Assembly: GCA_051453625.1 (NCBI GenBank)
Contig: JBOZIK010000001.1
Location: 166,613,703-166,677,702, forward strand
DNA from: Welwitschia mirabilis
Taxonomy: Eukaryota; Gnetophyta; Gnetopsida; Welwitschiales
Length of the DNA stretch: 64,000 nt
Reading direction: 5' to 3'
Below the pieces are notes generated by a model, which worked only from the letters and a program-made list of their open reading frames with translations, was not told where the DNA came from and made no database searches. The position numbers and the translations under genes are program-made. Positions 46,047 through 59,399 of this stretch are shown piece after piece. Position 1 is the stretch's first letter; each line of letters starts with the position of its first letter.

Positions 46047-49000
46047 ACATAAAAAATTTTAAGAAAAATTTGTAAAGAGAAAAAACAAAATAGTCTATTA
46101 GATCATCATGAATTGAAACAGTAAAAAAACATATTATAGTTCTTATTCAAATTGTCTAAAATATAAGAGAAGCAGGAAATTAAAGAAGATAATAATATCT
46201 AATTCCTGAAATGATTGAAAATTTATTTTCCTATTGGATCATTTAGTTTTTAAGGTTCTACAAAACTTTCAAGAAGAATTAAATGGTACATTTCACTTAG
46301 TAATTCTAAAAGCAATTATATTTCTTGAGGATGCACTTTTCAAAAATTACTATATGATTTAACATTCCATACTGTTTTCTCTATATTTTTCTTATCAAAG
46401 ATTAATGTAGCTAAGATAAGTGTAGGAATAATATCCTAAAGTTAATCCATCTTCTTCTTTAATGCTTGAACTTGTCTAGGTAATTACACAGGGATACATC
46501 ATGAACTGAGCTTCCTTGATTAAGTTACTGATATAGATTCTTTTTTCTCACTCTCAGATATTTGCCCATCAAGTGATGAATCATGGGATCAAAACTTAGG
46601 GGAATGGCTTTATTCTTAAATTAATATTTTTCATCTTCCATGATAGAAGTGCCTAGAGTATCCAAGGTCTTGGTAGTCAACTAGTGTTCAAAAAAGACTA
46701 AACTTTATTTTCAGACCTAATTGCAATTTGGGGTGATATAGGTTATACACTCTTAATACAATTATCTATTTGAGTAGAACTGAAGTTAAAGAGATAATGT
46801 TTAACTTTTTTGATGCATAATGTAATAATTGGGAATTGATAAGGAGTGGATTTCATAGGGATTGGAGAAAAAAAGAGAAAGAGACTTTAAGTAATTAGGA
46901 AAAAAATCCCTAAGACTTAGCATATCAAATGACAAATTATAGGGATAGATAGATGAGAGTTATAGTAAGAAATGTTGTTTCAATTCCTCAACAAGTGTCA
47001 TTTATTCAAACTTTTTAGCTAATGCATGTCCAATAATTAAGTAAAAATCTATTAGATATGTTACATACTTATTTTTAAGTGATGTCCATTAACTCTAAGT
47101 ATGCATTGCTTATCTTTATATTAGGGAAGTAATTGGAGAATCCTAAATTGATCAAAGCTTAACATAAAGCCAAAACTTTAGCTTTATTAAAGATTAGATT
47201 AAAAATATCTGTACTCCTCAAAACATTTATTTAACTATGTACAATAAAAATTAATTAAAAACAAGCCATAATCTAGAAAGCTAAAAGGCATATCAAATTT
47301 CATATCTCATACCTCTATAAATTTGTTAAGGATTCTCAGAATCCTACATTTATATAATCATTATGTAAAACTTCAAGTTAAAAATAGTAAAATCATTAAT
47401 TACATTAATCATTATATTAATAAATTTATTAATCTAGAACTAAAATTTTAGATTAAATCTTAACTTAGACTAATTTATTTAATATAATTATTCCTTATAA
47501 AGGGTAATTACTATTTTGGATGATTCCCCTTGACTTTTCACTTTTTTTTTGTGATAGGGGCTTGCTAACTTATCATTTCAATCTTCATATAATACAAGTG
47601 GCAATGGATTCAAAGGCCCCCTTTGAGAAATCTTAAGTTCTTGAATACTTTCATTAGACTCTAATGCTTACTCATATCTTGAATTCAAAAATCCTTATTA
47701 AGAAATCTCAAGTTCCTGATGATTCCCTTTGAATACCACAAAGCTGAGAATGATGACCACTTAAATATGAAGATCCCATTAAAATTTACACTCCCTTTAA
47801 TCCACCTTTCGATGACCCCTTTGACTTTATTAATTCTCTTCAAATTCAATTACTATATTATAAACTTACTAATCCCCTTTGACTTTCTTAACCCCATTTC
47901 CAAATTAGCATTTGAATCCTTCCTAGATTAGTTCTCATATCCACATTACTTTAAAATCTTATTACTACATTAGAATTACAAACCAACATGAAACATCTAC
48001 CAAAGGAATTAGTCATATTTCTCATAAACAAAAATTTAACTGACATGCATTTTGAATTTATTCATATAATTATATCTAAAGGTTTATAAACATACATTAG
48101 GTAAGTTTCTTCTTCCACACTTTCTATATTTCTTTTCTAGCANNNNNNNNNNTAACCAAGTTGTTTTCATTCTCACAAAGAAATCATGGCTAATCAAGCT
48201 ATCATTTGATAGGTCCCTTCATTTTTACATCATAGTATAGAGCTTCAATCATTTTCTAAGGGCTAGGGTAAATGATTAAATAAATAAATATGAATTTTTT
48301 TCCTTTAAAATTTCATTGTTATTTTTCAAAATTTCAGAATTCTTTCCTTTATTTTCTTGTAATCTTTCATTAAAAACTAAATTGCTCTATAAAATATTTT
48401 AAAAAACAGTGTCTCTACTCTTTAAATTAGGATCTTCAACTACTAGGATTAAGGTTTTTAAAATTTTTATAATTTAGCTATAGTTTAAGAAAAAAGTAGG
48501 CTAGAAAAAGTAGGCTAGGGCTAAGGTAGAATTAACTTAAAACTAATTTATAGCTTTGACTATCAGTCTGGGAATTAGTCAACTTTGCCTAAGATTGGGG
48601 TTTCATTTATGTCTTTAAACATAGACATTCTTTTACTTGTGTTTTCAAAATAAATTCTTTATGTTTTTATGAATAGCTAATTTTTAAAACAAGAGGGCTT
48701 CATTTACCAAAATGTACAACCATATCATCCTTGGATTTTGGACGAGTTTTTAAAGACTCTTATCTTATAGAGTTAAAGCATTGAATAATGGAATTAGCAT
48801 GGTTCAATTGGTTAACAATGCAAAAAGGATATAATTTTAAAATGATTTTTGAATTTTACAAAAATTTACAATTCCAAGAGGAGGGAAAATCACTTACAAC
48901 TATAGTATAAAATTAAAAAATTGCTTTTTTCTAAGAAGATCTCTAAGGAATATTAAATATACCAAGTGGAAAAAAACCAATAGAAGATACTAAGAGAAAA

Positions 49001-49380
49001 TAGGACATTGAACTTAGTATGTAAATGCTAGATCAAATTGTCAATTATGGAAGAATTTCCAGTGATAAAAATTTTGAGATTAAATTATTCATTAGCTTAA
49101 GAATAGTAGTGAGTGGTCTAGTGCTTATACTAAATAAGTAAAAAGGGTTAACTCTACTAGGATTATATATGTTTGAAGCTACTAAGGATTTAAAAAAGTA
49201 GAAAAATGTTAATAATACTAAAGGTATTTTCTTAAACTCACAAGGCATATCAACAAAATGAGGAAATTTAAAGCTTTAGAAGTTATATGATTAGGATTTT
49301 CTTTAGTAATTACTAGAATATTAAGTAGTAAAATAGTGGATCCAAACATAAATAAATAACATATTGATTTAGCAGTTTTA
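46047..49380. other. Element O 3' region without recognised domain
   Basis: Between C and the coiled-coil-like ORF. Stops occur in all frames. Plus-strand stretches such as LNGTFHLVILKAIIFLEDAL (about 46,278-46,340) look protein-like but match no family I know. A 10-N gap lies at 48,143-48,152. Confidence 0.4.
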
Positions 49381-51400
49381 TATCTCTTTAGAGTTAAAGA
49401 ATTAGGTATTCTTAAAATCAAACTAGAAGACCATTATAGACATGAGTGGCATAGCACTTCATCCACTCTTTCTAGCATAGAGCTAGTTTTAGAAGAAGTA
49501 GGGAAACCCAAAACAACTCAATTCACTATAGAACAATTATTAAAAAGCTATTCCCAACTTGAGTCATTTGGTAAGGCCTTGGAAGAAGAAAACAAATGTA
49601 ACTTTCCATTAGATATAAAGAAGAATTGTTAAATTTGGAAAATCAAAATTCATGCTTAAACATTAAGAATGATTTCTGGTGAAATCAATTAAAGCAAGAA
49701 AGAAAAAATAATATTAAACTACGGTAAGTAAAAGAGAATATAATAGTAAAAATTTATTCTTTAGATGTTTATAAAGAAACTATGTTAAACCTACAAGGGG
49801 CATATGAGTGGATAGCTAAATTAGAGGTAGCTTTAAAAGAGAAAACTTCACTTGAAAGTGGGATAAAGAAAACTATAGAATTACTAGTCTCATTACTGCA
49901 AAGTATGACTACTTTAAAAAAAAATGATTTACATTATATTGGATAACAATAAAAATTCAATACAATTATCCATAATGAAGGGCCTTTGATCTTAAATGAA
50001 GAATATTTCCAAAATATTTATGCTAATTTGGAAGGACTTAATAAGAAGTATATGAAAATCTAAGCAAATGCTAATAGTTATAAATAAAAATAGATAGAAG
50101 CTCTCACTTTGAATGATACTTATAAAATAACTATTGAAGTCAATAAATGGTTTATTCAATAAATAACTAATGAAAACAAGAAAATTAAAGCTAAAAAGGA
50201 GGAAGATAAGAGTAGTAAGATGCAGGAACCAATTCCACAAACTAAAAATTCAAATTTAGGATTCAACTATTAGAAGTTAAGAAAGAAAGTAAGAATTTTG
50301 TGAATATAGTAAAAGAGCAGCTTAAAGGTAGTCATATTGATGATAATCATTTTGAATTTATATTTAATTAATTTTTTTGTAAACAGAAAAGTAAAATTTG
50401 ATTAATGATATGGTATGAGAGGTTAAAAACTATAAGAATATATGGAACAACCGTTAATATTAGGGTGATCTATCTAGAGTCAATACAGACCATCATTTAG
50501 AGTGCAGAAAAGGAGAATATGCAATTCTTACATGAGAATCAAATTATGGAAGCTTAACTAGAAAAAAGCATACAATTTGGACATGAAGAATTGGTAGTCC
50601 CTGGAATTTTGAATTGTTACCCACAAAAATCATGATTTTATAGATTGATTCTAGGAATAACTACAAAATGTGATACAAAATTATTCTATGAGCTCATCAA
50701 AGATTAGTTGAATTTTGAGTCTTGTAGTAAACAACTAAAAAAGGTATAAAAATAGTTTTAATAAGGAAAGGTAGGATTAACTATTGATGAAACTAGAAAT
50801 CTCATAAATACCACAACCACCAATTTTAGCAATATTATGGAAGAGTATAAAATGGACATAAAATTATTTGGGATATCTTCTTAATATTTGGAACAACTTA
50901 ATTTATTACAAGATAGAATTATCACTAATATGAATATGATAAGAGATACCTTTATTAATACCTTCATAAAAGTTAAAAAAGATAACATCATAGGAGTTTG
51001 TATAATTCCTTTTGGGCATACCTCAAGAGAAGAAATCAAAAGGGAATCCACATTGATCCCAATTACTCAGCCCTCAACTATAGAGTCTTAAGTAACTAAA
51101 CCAAAGGTTCATCCTACTCTAAAATAAAAAAGAAAATTAGAAAAAGTCAAAGTCCCTTATAAAGGCATAGATAGGGAAAAGAGCACAAAACTCTAGAAAT
51201 CTCTAACTTTTAACTAGATAAAATCAATAAACTCAGATGATGCTTACCTACAAGAGCAATAGAAGAAGTTGATGAAAGATATTAATTAAGAAAGATAATT
51301 AGTCCAATTAGTCAAAAAATTGAAAAATTAAGAGTTCATCAAGAGCTAATTCTTTATTTTCAAAATAAGAAAAAAGAAATAAATGTATTTTGTTAAGCGA
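49380..51400 (+). pseudogene. Element O extra ORF between pol and 3' LTR (coiled-coil-like)
   Basis: A long decayed plus-strand coding stretch with heptad-like, Lys/Glu/Leu/Ile-rich sequence. It contains LGILKIKLEDHYRHEWHST (about 49,400-49,457), LEEVGKPKTTQFTIEQLLKS (about 49,483-49,542) and ETMLNLQGAYEWIAKLEVAL (about 49,777-49,837). An open part at 50,888-51,091 starts MEQLNLLQDRIITNMNM. No zinc knuckle, catalytic motif or clear membrane span is seen. It is in the orientation of O and ends about 40 bp before its purine tract. Tat-branch gypsy elements are known to carry additional ORFs of unknown function beside gag-pol, and this may be one. An envelope-like role cannot be supported. Confidence 0.5.
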
Positions 51401-51421
51401 CCAACAAAAAATTGAGTGTGT

Positions 51422-51441
51422 GAAAGATTGAGAAGTAAAAA
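51422..51441 (+). other. Polypurine tract of element O
   Basis: GAAAGATTGAGAAGTAAAAA directly before the 3' LTR, 17 of 20 purines. It is the expected plus-strand primer and supports the LTR start at 51,442. Confidence 0.65.
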
Positions 51442-52415
51442 TAATGATGTATATCTTTATTAATATTAAAATTTTTAATGCCTAAATCTGTGTTTTTCAA
51501 ATTGGTTAGTAAACATTTCATTAGGATTATTCATGTTAGTATGTTAATAACTTAGGATGTTATTATGCTAGTATATATTATTATTAATAACATTATAGGT
51601 ACAAAATGCCACTTAGCATGGAGATAAAGTAAAATAATAAGAAAATGGAAATGTAAGAACAACCTCATCTACAAAGCTACTTTTAAGGATAAAGAAAAGG
51701 AACTACCTAATAGAATATGGATAAGAATCAAAGTTATAAAGGCAAATCACTAGCTCAAAGGAGGGTCTTTTAGCAAGAGGAATCTAGTAATAGAACTTGG
51801 GCTAAGTATCAGTGAAGGAGAAATTCACTACATTCTAAAAGGAATTTGATTAACATCTCCAAAATTCCAATGTTACTTGCAAAGGAAAGCCACATGTTTT
51901 TGTTAATGCACTTTTTTATAACATTTAGCATTATTTTAATAGAAATCTAACAAGATAAACTATTGAATGCTATATCTCTATTTACATATTAAAAAATAGT
52001 GTATACTTTATGTTGGTTAAAATAGTAATGTTTTATTCTTAATTGGCTCTTATTTATACAACTGAACATAAACTAGGGTATTTGATAGTACTTAGAAATA
52101 GGTATGGTCTTAGCATCTGGTACAAATTTCATATGTGTTTTTGGTTTTTTCCTATAATAATGTACAATATGTATATAGTAGATAACTATCAATTTCAACC
52201 TAAGTAGTTTAAGTAATCATTATCAAGAATTGATCTTGATGATGCATTTTTGAATTGAGCTAGTTAAAGATCTATCTTTCTTTGTTAATTCTTTAGTACA
52301 ATGTAGTTTCTTTGAAATAAATGATTTAACTTTATTTAGATTAATAGTATCTTGGATTTTATATTTTCTAGTAATATTTCCTAATATTTCTAGTATTGTC
52401 TTCAAAAAGCTTTCA
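51442..52415 (+). repeat. Element O, 3' LTR
   Basis: Starts TAATGATGTATATC (TG decayed to TA) and ends AAAGCTTTCA. It is collinear with 17,621-18,596 and has no large indels by eye. Confidence 0.85.
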
Positions 52416-52439
52416 TCAAATCACTTAATTATGAAGTAT

Positions 52440-53130
52440 AGTTTTCTATTTATGTTTATTTCCTCATCTAACTTAAACATTTCCCTTTCCATGGCTTTTG
52501 AAGAATAAGTTTAATTAATTAAGTATTTGGCTCTAGATGATCTTTTCCCATTTTAAGAACTCTTAGGTACATTTTCTAAAATATCATTGGTTTTTTTAAT
52601 TATTTAAATGTAAAATTATCATCACTCATCACCTCTTTTAGTTTCCTCCTTTGTGATATTAGTCAATCATAGAAAAGTTTTCATAGTCTTCAAGTTTTAA
52701 AGTCATATGGAGGATACTACCTTAATAGATCTTTAATGTGTATAAATGTCTTATGAAAACATTTATTATCTTGTTTTAAAAAGTCCATAATTTTTAATCT
52801 TAACCCATTAGTTTTCTGTGATAGAAATTATTTTTAAAAAAAATATTAGGTAGAATCTATTTATGATTTAATTAAGTATGGTTTTAAGCTGCATAGCCAT
52901 GATTTAGCATCTTCATTAGCAATGATGTGGTTTTATATGATTGATATGATAACTTTAAATTCTCTCAAATGTTTACAAGTATCCTAAAAATCTAAGTTAT
53001 GAAATTTGGAGAAATAATTGATGATAGTAGGTTTTACTTTAATTTGATTTATGTGTGGGTTTAGGATAATATAAAAAGATATAGCTAAATACTGACATAA
53101 CCATAATTTTTTTGGCATTATCCTACATAA
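52440..53130 (-). pseudogene. Ty3/gypsy (Athila-like) gag remnant
   Basis: Minus-strand Retrotrans_gag-type capsid. In order: TIINYFSKFHNLDF and DTCKHLREFKVI (about 52,960-53,020, the family PKFHGxxxEDPxxHLxEF block), NEDAKSWL (about 52,895-52,920), then KTNGLRLKIMDFLKQD (about 52,755-52,805). These are followed by FIHIKDLLR, PPYDFKT, LFYD and LISQRRKLKEVMSDD (about 52,630-52,680). The order agrees with Athila gag, where KTxxLRxxIxxFxQ is diagnostic. Gln codons appear as stops. The matching pol was not found; the fragment ends near the 3' LTR of O. No LTR is assigned. Confidence 0.8.
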
Positions 53131-53449
53131 TCCTTAATAGATAGTATCTTTATTAGTTTTAGATATGCTTAATTTAGTTATAAGAAAATCTAGGAGGTGT
53201 TAGATTAAAGTTTTACTAGTTTGAAATATAGGTTTGAAATGTTCTTGGTCAAAGTCAAAGTAAAGGTCATTCAGTAGTGAATTCATATTTTGATAATTCA
53301 TTAATTTCTCTACAGAGTAAGCAAGTAGTGAATCTAATCGAATGATGCATGAAATTTCAAAATCAATAGAAATATTTTCAAGATAGATTACTAGCAAAAA
53401 ATAACTAAAATCACAAGAATACATACTTCAGAATTTTAATCAATGAAAT

Positions 53450-55750
53450 ACTTTTTAAAAGTATTGTAACACTAGTTTAATAAATGACATCATTGGTCAA
53501 GTTTAGAATTTTTTTATTTTAGAAAAGAAATCATAAATAGAACATATAATTATGCTATTGAACATAATGAAAATGACAAAAAATTGGTAAAATTTTAATT
53601 TTACATTACTTAATAGAGATTGACCTATCAATAAGTAATTACATAAAAATGTATTCAATTTTTAGTAAAACATTTAGACATAGATTTTTTGTAACCATTA
53701 ATGTGAAAAAAAAAGAAGGAAAAAAAGAGAAGAGGTAGAATGCACTAGATAGAAGCCAAATATATCTATGAATCCAACTCTTATGTTTTAAACTCTCCTA
53801 GTTCCTACAAAATAGACAATATTTTTATAATTTTAATAATGGAATATCTAAATAAAAAGATAAAGAATAATTTCTATAAAGGAAATGAAAACTAGTAAGC
53901 TAAGAAACACTAATTGCAAATTCTAAGAATAGTATTTAAAACATGATCTACGTTAACTTACATTATAATTCGTAATCTTTGGAAGATGTGAAATAACAGT
54001 AATACTATAAGTATTAGTTTCAAATGAATAAATTAGGGAAATACGTTGTAATGTAGTTGACTTAACTATTATTCTTCATAAGGGATTATAAAGGTATTTT
54101 AAAGCTCATAAAGGTTTAGGAAAGAGTTTCTATTTGGATTTGAATAAAAAGTGGCTTGCAATAAATTCAAGGGTTGAGATATTAAAGGTTTTACTCTTAA
54201 GAATAAAGAACGATATTTCATAATATAATCTGCTAATTAAGCCAAAGTTAAGTTAAAGATATTGCATTAAGCAAAAAATGGATTCATAGATAAGTACTAA
54301 ATTATGCATTGTAGATTTTGAATATCATTAAATAAATGATATTAGTTGTGTTACATCTCATAAAGAAATATAGGAAATACTAGGATAGTATAAAAGATGT
54401 CATAAACCCTAATACATCAATCATATCAATCTTAACAATACACTAAAGAAGTAGATATAAATAATAAATATAAAAGAGCATTCAAAATATGCTACTACAT
54501 AACTAATAATCATAATCATGTTAATGATAGAATAAAAGATAAATCCAATCATAGATCAAAACACATTCACTAATGATGCAAATACTATAAGAAGTGCTAG
54601 TTTGGGACATAATAAATACTTAGGATTAATAAGGCATATGTCTCATGAATCAATCATTTCTTTATATCTACAAAAGGAAAAGAAAGGTTTAGAACCTCAT
54701 TAAAAGACAAGCCATTATCATCACCATAGAAAATCTAGTTTTAGAATGATTGAGTTTGGATGAGATGATGAATACATCTAAATTGGATCAACAAATAGAT
54801 TGGATCCTAAAGATGTTAACATACCATACCTAATCCTTGAAGTAGGCTTTAATTTTGTAGCCTTTATTAGGGGTGTAAATTACTTTCATACATTCATACA
54901 AATAAAAGATGATCCTTGATAAATCTCCTTGGGTTATAGGATCTAGATGTGTAATCCTTAATCTTCTTAAAATCTAATCATTGGTTTAGCTAATAGATTG
55001 ACTTTGGTTATATGCTATAAGTTTAGCTTAGTAATTTATCCATTGTTTAGTAATCCATTTCTTTTGGGATCCATGTCTTTAAGAATTTTAGTGATGCTAA
55101 TGATTTGGTTGTAGTTCAAGTCTTGTTTATCTATTTAGCTTCTATGAAATTTGAGTAACTTAGAATGATCAATAATGAAAATACTATGTACCGTTCTTTG
55201 TCTACATAACATTTTGAAAATTATAAGGATAAAATTTTGGATAAAGGTATTTCAGTTACTTAAAATGATATTTATAGTCTTAAAATATATTATTTACTAA
55301 TGTTTATAGGGGTAAATATATAAAAATTCAAGTGTAAATACTAACTGCAATTCACTACTCAATAGTAGAAATGGCATAGTAAGAACAAGAATATAAAGTA
55401 GTAAGTTTTCAATGCCATAAAATACAACTATATAGATGATATTTACTTTTAAAATTAATGAAACAAAATCTTTGTATCTTTGTCTTATATATAAAATAAT
55501 CCATTATGTGAATCTCATGAGGAATTAGCACTAGGAAACATTAGAATTATAATTATGGATCATTACAATGGAAAGACCCATTTGAATAATTACCATATGT
55601 GCCATAAAAATAACCTTTTACTGAAGGGAACATTCTATGTGTTAACCTTAAAACTCTTCCTAAAGATCTAAAATTTTCATTCCTTAGATACAATAACTCA
55701 TATCCTAAAGTAATGTAAGACAAACTCTCATGATTTTAAAATAATATGTG
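53450..55750. other. No gene seen; old repeat residue
   Basis: AT-rich with stops in all frames. Given the integrase to the right, an eroded RT/RNase H could be here, but no motif is readable. Confidence 0.4.
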
Positions 55751-56570
55751 GTTCTTACATGAAGTAAATAAGTACTTTGGGAATGATCCTTATCTATTCA
55801 AATTTTAATCTAATAAAATCATTCATAGATGTATTGACAATTTAAAACTTTGAGTGTCTTAAAATTCATGCATGATTAGCTTATGAAGGTTACTTTTCTA
55901 CTAAGAAAGATTCTCTAAATTTCTATAATATAGAATATATTTTCCAACCATTTTAAAATATACTATGAGTAGTACAAATCTAGTGATAGATTTTAATGAT
56001 AAGGTATCATCGAAAAGAGAGATATGATGTTCATGTCCTCTAATTTTGATATTGAATGATTTGACGTATAGAGCGTAAAGTTTGTTGGGCCTCTTTCTTT
56101 ATTTTTTAGATATTTTTATATATTGGTTTATATGGATTAAATTGATAAGTGCTTCAAAGCCATTCCAACTAGAACATATGATGCTAGAGTAGTTGTTAAA
56201 TTTTTAAAAGTGTATTTCTTAATTAATTTGGTGATCTTAAAAGTATCATTGATTATAGAGGTACCTAGTTTTAAAATAGAATCATGAGTAATTTTATCAA
56301 GAAATGTGGAGTAGTTCATAAAGTTGTGATTCTAGATCATCCATAAACCAATGGTTAAGTATAACTTACCAATTGATAATTAAAGAGAAATTTGTAGAAA
56401 ATGATGAATTATAAGGGAAAATACTAAATGCTGTACTCAATGATGCTCTCTGGGCCTATTCAACTACCTATGACATTTTCATTTGAATTTTTTCTTATAG
56501 AATTATTTTTGGAAAAGCTTATTACCTTCTTGTTGAGATAGCATATTCCATTTGTTAAAGGAAGAATTGG
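55750..56570 (+). pseudogene. Ty3/gypsy integrase remnant
   Basis: Plus-strand decayed integrase. The approach motif FGNDPYLFKF (about 55,777-55,806) is followed by a poor zinc region, then VKFVGPLSLF and YFYILVYMD (about 56,079-56,140). KAIPTRTYDARVVVKFLKV lies at about 56,157-56,212 and FIKKCGVVHKVVILDHP at about 56,294-56,345. TNG, with Gln of HPQTNG as TAA, comes next, then LNAVLNDALWAYSTTYDIF (about 56,425-56,480) and a YRIIFGKA-like block. It resembles the Athila/Tat integrases elsewhere in the window. Frame changes are frequent. No LTR could be attached to it. Confidence 0.85.
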
Positions 56571-58260
56571 TAACACATAATAAGTCATGCACCATTATTT
56601 GACTCTTAAGACTGTAATAATATTATATAATCTTATTGTTTTACATTATTTATCATCCAATATCCTTATGACATGTGGTGTCATCTTAATCATCCACTTA
56701 AAAGTTAGTTTAGTTTAGTAAGTTAAGGTAAATTAGGTAGTACCTTTATTACCTCATTTGTGTATCTAGAGTCCTCTCTAAATAATTCTTATGGATATTT
56801 CATTTTTGTCTTTATTTTAGTTTATGCAGTTATCACTTACACATTCTTTCCTTATTAGATTTTTTGCTCTTATATTATCTTTATCCCTTGCCATTAAGGT
56901 TTAGAATTATTCTACAATGTACTTATCTATAAATTGAATAAATCTCTATTAATTAAGGATAACAAAAAATGAATTTTTTTTTTTGTATTCCAGAGTCTTT
57001 TTTCCATTGCATGTTCATAGGATTTGCACATAAACTATGGTATAATCTTTCTTTGAGTATAATTTTATCAACACTTATGGAACAGTACTTCATGGTATAT
57101 GAGCTATGTTAGATTGTGATGTTGGGAGTAAGTAAGGATGAATTATTATTTAGTAATATTTATTTTACTAAATTAAAGATGAAGTATTAACTAAATAAAA
57201 ATCTTAAAATAATTGTTAAATGTATATACTAAAATATTGCTTAAATGATTACCCATTTAATTGAAATTAGTCCTTTGGCAAAGTAAAACTAGATTAAAAC
57301 ATTTTAATAAAACATTAAGTGAGAAAATGTACTAAGTGCATGTAAACCAAGGAAACTAATCAAAAAAGAAACTAGTCAAAAAGAATAGAAATAATTAAAA
57401 TTAAGGTTATGTTTAAGATGTAAAGAATTCCTTTACAAAGATATCTTATAATCTTACATCAAAGTGTGTAAATAAGTAATTGAAAATTTTGTAGAAATCT
57501 AAATTTTATTCATGGTAGTTATTTCTCATAAAATTTATAATTTATGTAATTTTAAAGTATGCATTCATAATTATAAGTCAAAGAATGAAGATATATTTAT
57601 TTATGATATTGTTTAAGACTTTTATTTTATTCTTATGTGTATTTTTCTTAATGTTTTACATTATACTATCTTAGATATATAGATATCTAAACACATACAT
57701 ATGCACACATCTTTTAAGTTGACCTTAGTAACATTGACCTTTGATTGATATTCTGCATTCACTTCAACTAATATCAACTTAATGGTTAGTAATAATTAGT
57801 GTTGATCAATGCTTCTACTCTTATTCATAGGGTAGTATTATATATGATCATGAGACATTAATTCAAGTAATAAAATCTTGTAAGAATGTCATGAAAATAA
57901 CTCTTTAAATAATGTATTTTATTTCATAGAAATGAAAAAAATATTTTTCATGTAAATTGTACGTGTGTGTGTGTGTGTATATATATATAGATACACAAAA
58001 AAAAAAATTTCATATTTTATCATAATTTTATATAAAGATAAATCGATTTTGCTCTAAAAATATTTCTAGAATTAGCACAAGAAAAATATTGAGAACCTAA
58101 TATTGAAAATCATAACATGAGTACTCTAGAATGTATAGCATTTGAAATTTCATTACACTTAAATTTTCAAATGTACATTAGGTAAGAGAAGATGAAATGT
58201 CATGCAGGTATTTTTTTTAAAACTTTTAAACTTGTAGGGCACTATCCCTCCTCATCTACT
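56570..58260. other. No gene seen
   Basis: AT-rich sequence without domains or internal repeats, apart from the GT/AT microsatellite at 57,961-57,990. Confidence 0.45.
57961..57990. repeat. Compound (GT)n(AT)n microsatellite
   Basis: About eight GT units followed by about six AT units. Confidence 0.9.
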
Positions 58261-58299
58261 TTTCCAAGTTAAAACTCTTTGATGATTTTATATGTCTTT

Positions 58300-58862
58300 A
58301 TTTGAAAGAGGGTGTAATAATTTTAATGTTTTATTAGACTTAACATTAGATAAAGACATAAATGTTAGTTTTGATATCTCTCTTAGATTAATGCCAATAC
58401 ATTCTTTTAAAAGGGTCATTTCTTGATATTTATAAATGGTTAAAACCCATGAAAGGATGAGAGGAAGGTGTATTTTTTCTCTCTAGAGAATGGAGTAATT
58501 AGAATAATTCTTTAATTTTTGTTGTCAAAAGGGTATTTTTTGAACTCAACCATGACATAGGATGGTAATTTAAGAGATTTTTTTTTTCCTTAGATAATAC
58601 ACTATAATCTTAGCAATGGTCATGGAATTATTAATCAATTCAAGTTCAAGCCATTTGCTCATTAGTAAAATCACTCATACACCCTCATATATAAGAATCC
58701 CCAATGAAAGTTCTCTCTTATTATCATCATATGTAGTTGAATATCATGTCTTGTCTATAAGACATCAATTAATGGGTGACCATAGTTAAAGAAAACATTT
58801 TTTTATTATGATATTTAACTAGTTAATTTGTTAAAAATAGGTGAACTACATCTTCAAATATA
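58300..58862 (-). repeat. Putative 3' LTR of the minus-strand copia element
   Basis: The minus strand shows TAATGGTGGAGATA (58,862-58,875), a copia polypurine tract, followed by TATTTGAAGATGTAG. Further on, CTTATATATGAGGG (about 58,685-58,698) is a TATA-like box. The far end is uncertain because no 5' LTR partner was found right of 62 kb. Confidence 0.5.
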
Positions 58863-59399
58863 TCTCCACCATTATATGTTAAGTCAAAATTAAATCTTAT
58901 TATTAAGAAATCATAATGATCATTTGATATTTTCCATACAAAATGTTCATTGATACATTTATAAGCTTTTGTTTATTTTGATAGTCCATTATTTTTTTAT
59001 AGACTACATCCAGTGTAATAGCAATATTAAATGATATCCACTAACTTTTCATTTCCTTATTGTTATTAAAAGGTAGAAAATCCTTCATTGATGGTAGTTA
59101 AGTAAGTTCACCTATTATTATGATAGATTTCCCACTCTAATGTTGAAAATTTGGAAATATTTCTTTAAGTATTTTGAGTATCATTTTTTCAATTATGAAG
59201 TTCATCTTGTCAGAAACAATGTATTTTGCATCTTTTGATCCATTCTTAAAGTTGCAACAAATTTTATGATGAAGTAGATTCATAACTTTCAACTCTAATG
59301 TCTAGTGTGGAATGTAGATTCATAATTTTTATTCTTGAAGTTGTATCTTTTTTATCCATTTTTGCCTAGTTTAGAATGTAGATTTCTAAACTTTAATCT

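Larger units (their letters stand above)
17621..52415 (+). mobile_element. Element O: large Ty3/gypsy (Tat/Athila-like) retrotransposon split by three nested insertions
   Basis: LTRs of about 975 bp at 17,621-18,596 and 51,442-52,415, in the same orientation, flank gag, protease, RT, RNase H and integrase remnants in the standard gypsy order. The pol reading resumes across nested elements A (in RT) and B (in integrase). C lies beyond pol. Removing A, B and C (about 21.5 kb) leaves an element of about 13.3 kb, a normal size for the Tat branch. Between pol and the 3' LTR lies an additional long decayed ORF. No clean target duplication was found (AATAA before, TCAAA after), so joining the two LTRs into one element rests on pol continuity, polarity and the purine tract before the 3' LTR. 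Confidence 0.8.

Noticed and set aside
49380-51400. Integrated pararetrovirus (caulimovirid) coat or movement protein
   Set aside because: No coat zinc finger, movement-protein or RT motif can be read. Position and strand fit an extra ORF of element O better.
17616-52420. Target site duplication for element O
   Set aside because: AATAA before and TCAAA after agree at only three of five bases, and the AT-rich context makes that uninformative.
52416-53130. Idea that O is inserted in the minus-strand gag element to its right
   Set aside because: The gag sequence runs up to the 3' LTR of O, but I see no continuing pol left of 17,620 and no matching target duplication.
54680-55750. RT/RNase H upstream of the integrase at 55.8 kb
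   Set aside because: Expected by family order, but no RT or RNase H motif could be read in any frame.
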